From: Miniphocaeibacter sp964345925
Lineage (GTDB): Bacteria > Bacillota > Clostridia > Tissierellales > Peptoniphilaceae
Direction of reading: 5' to 3'
Length of the DNA stretch: 33,567 nt
NCBI GenBank assembly: GCA_964345925.1
Contig: CAYFSP010000015.1
Span: forward strand, 1-33,567
Part shown: piece after piece, positions 33,476 to 33,567 of the stretch
How the letters are laid out: every line of letters starts with the position of its first letter
Numbering within the stretch: position 1 is the first letter of the stretch
Made by a program: the position numbers and the translations under genes
Notes under the pieces: generated by a model
The model's database searches: none
Told to the model about the DNA's origin: nothing
Seen by the model: the letters and a program-made list of their open reading frames with translations, nothing else

Positions 33476-33567
33476 ATGTTATTATTTATTTTAGGTATGG
33501 CGCTACTTATCGTTGGTGGATTTATTTATGGAAAAGTTTGTGAAAAAATCTTTGGTCCAGATGATAG
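33476..33567 (+). CDS. CstA-family carbon starvation transporter, N-terminal part
   Basis: From the ATG at 33476 the frame reads MLLFILGMALLIVGGFIYG, then KVCEKIFGPDD before the window ends. This matches the first membrane segment and the GPDDR motif of CstA/BtsT transporters, which take up pyruvate or peptides. A strong AAGGAGG site lies six bases before the start. The rest of the protein is outside the window, so subfamily and substrate cannot be judged. Confidence 0.75.
   Translation, partial: MLLFILGMALLIVGGFIYGKVCEKIFGPDD

Overview
The window is AT-rich (roughly 30% G+C by eye). It looks like chromosomal DNA of a low-GC, Gram-positive, probably anaerobic bacterium. The ctsR-mcsA-mcsB-clpC operon with a CtsR box, a T-box riboswitch, strong GGAGG ribosome sites, a molybdenum hydroxylase without a FAD domain and organic-acid fermentation genes point to Clostridia or Tissierellia. 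That placement is inference. Almost every gene is on the minus strand. No rRNA, tRNA, CRISPR array or insertion sequence was found.

Layout. 1-43: first codons of an EF-Tu gene (minus) with its own promoter. 181-3808: a TIGR04076-type small protein overlapping a selenium-dependent xanthine dehydrogenase-like enzyme, with a Crp/Fnr regulator upstream. 3873-4214: remnant of a TetR regulator (plus). 4280-9132: a branched-chain amino acid operon (ilvN-like, ilvC, ilvD, ilvB) under a T-box leader. 9274-12464: glycosyltransferase, GtrA, RadA and a GNAT acetyltransferase. 12573-17177: clpC stress operon. 17210-20612: an EF-G paralogue and an AI-2E family membrane protein. 20705-23205: an IclR regulator divergent from eda-kdgK, which complete the lower 2-keto-3-deoxygluconate route to pyruvate and glyceraldehyde-3-phosphate.

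23274-28925 is the most unusual part. It is an organic-acid cluster read as AEC permease, a CitC-CitF fusion, a 2-hydroxycarboxylate transporter and a malic-type enzyme. Citrate lyase ligase and citrate lyase alpha are one 818-residue open frame. The citD and citE genes, which lie between citC and citF in common citCDEF clusters, are absent from the window. The AEC gene has a frameshift and a nonsense codon. The transporter has a frameshift and an assembly gap. The locus could be a new gene fusion, a deletion scar in a decaying citrate operon, or partly a sequencing artefact; the sequence alone does not decide.

28999-31594: metN-metI-metQ methionine importer with a strong promoter whose -35 lies in a palindrome. 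31632-33368: a small membrane protein, a Nudix hydrolase and a Sir2 deacylase. 33476-33567: start of a CstA-type peptide/pyruvate transporter gene (plus), cut by the window edge.
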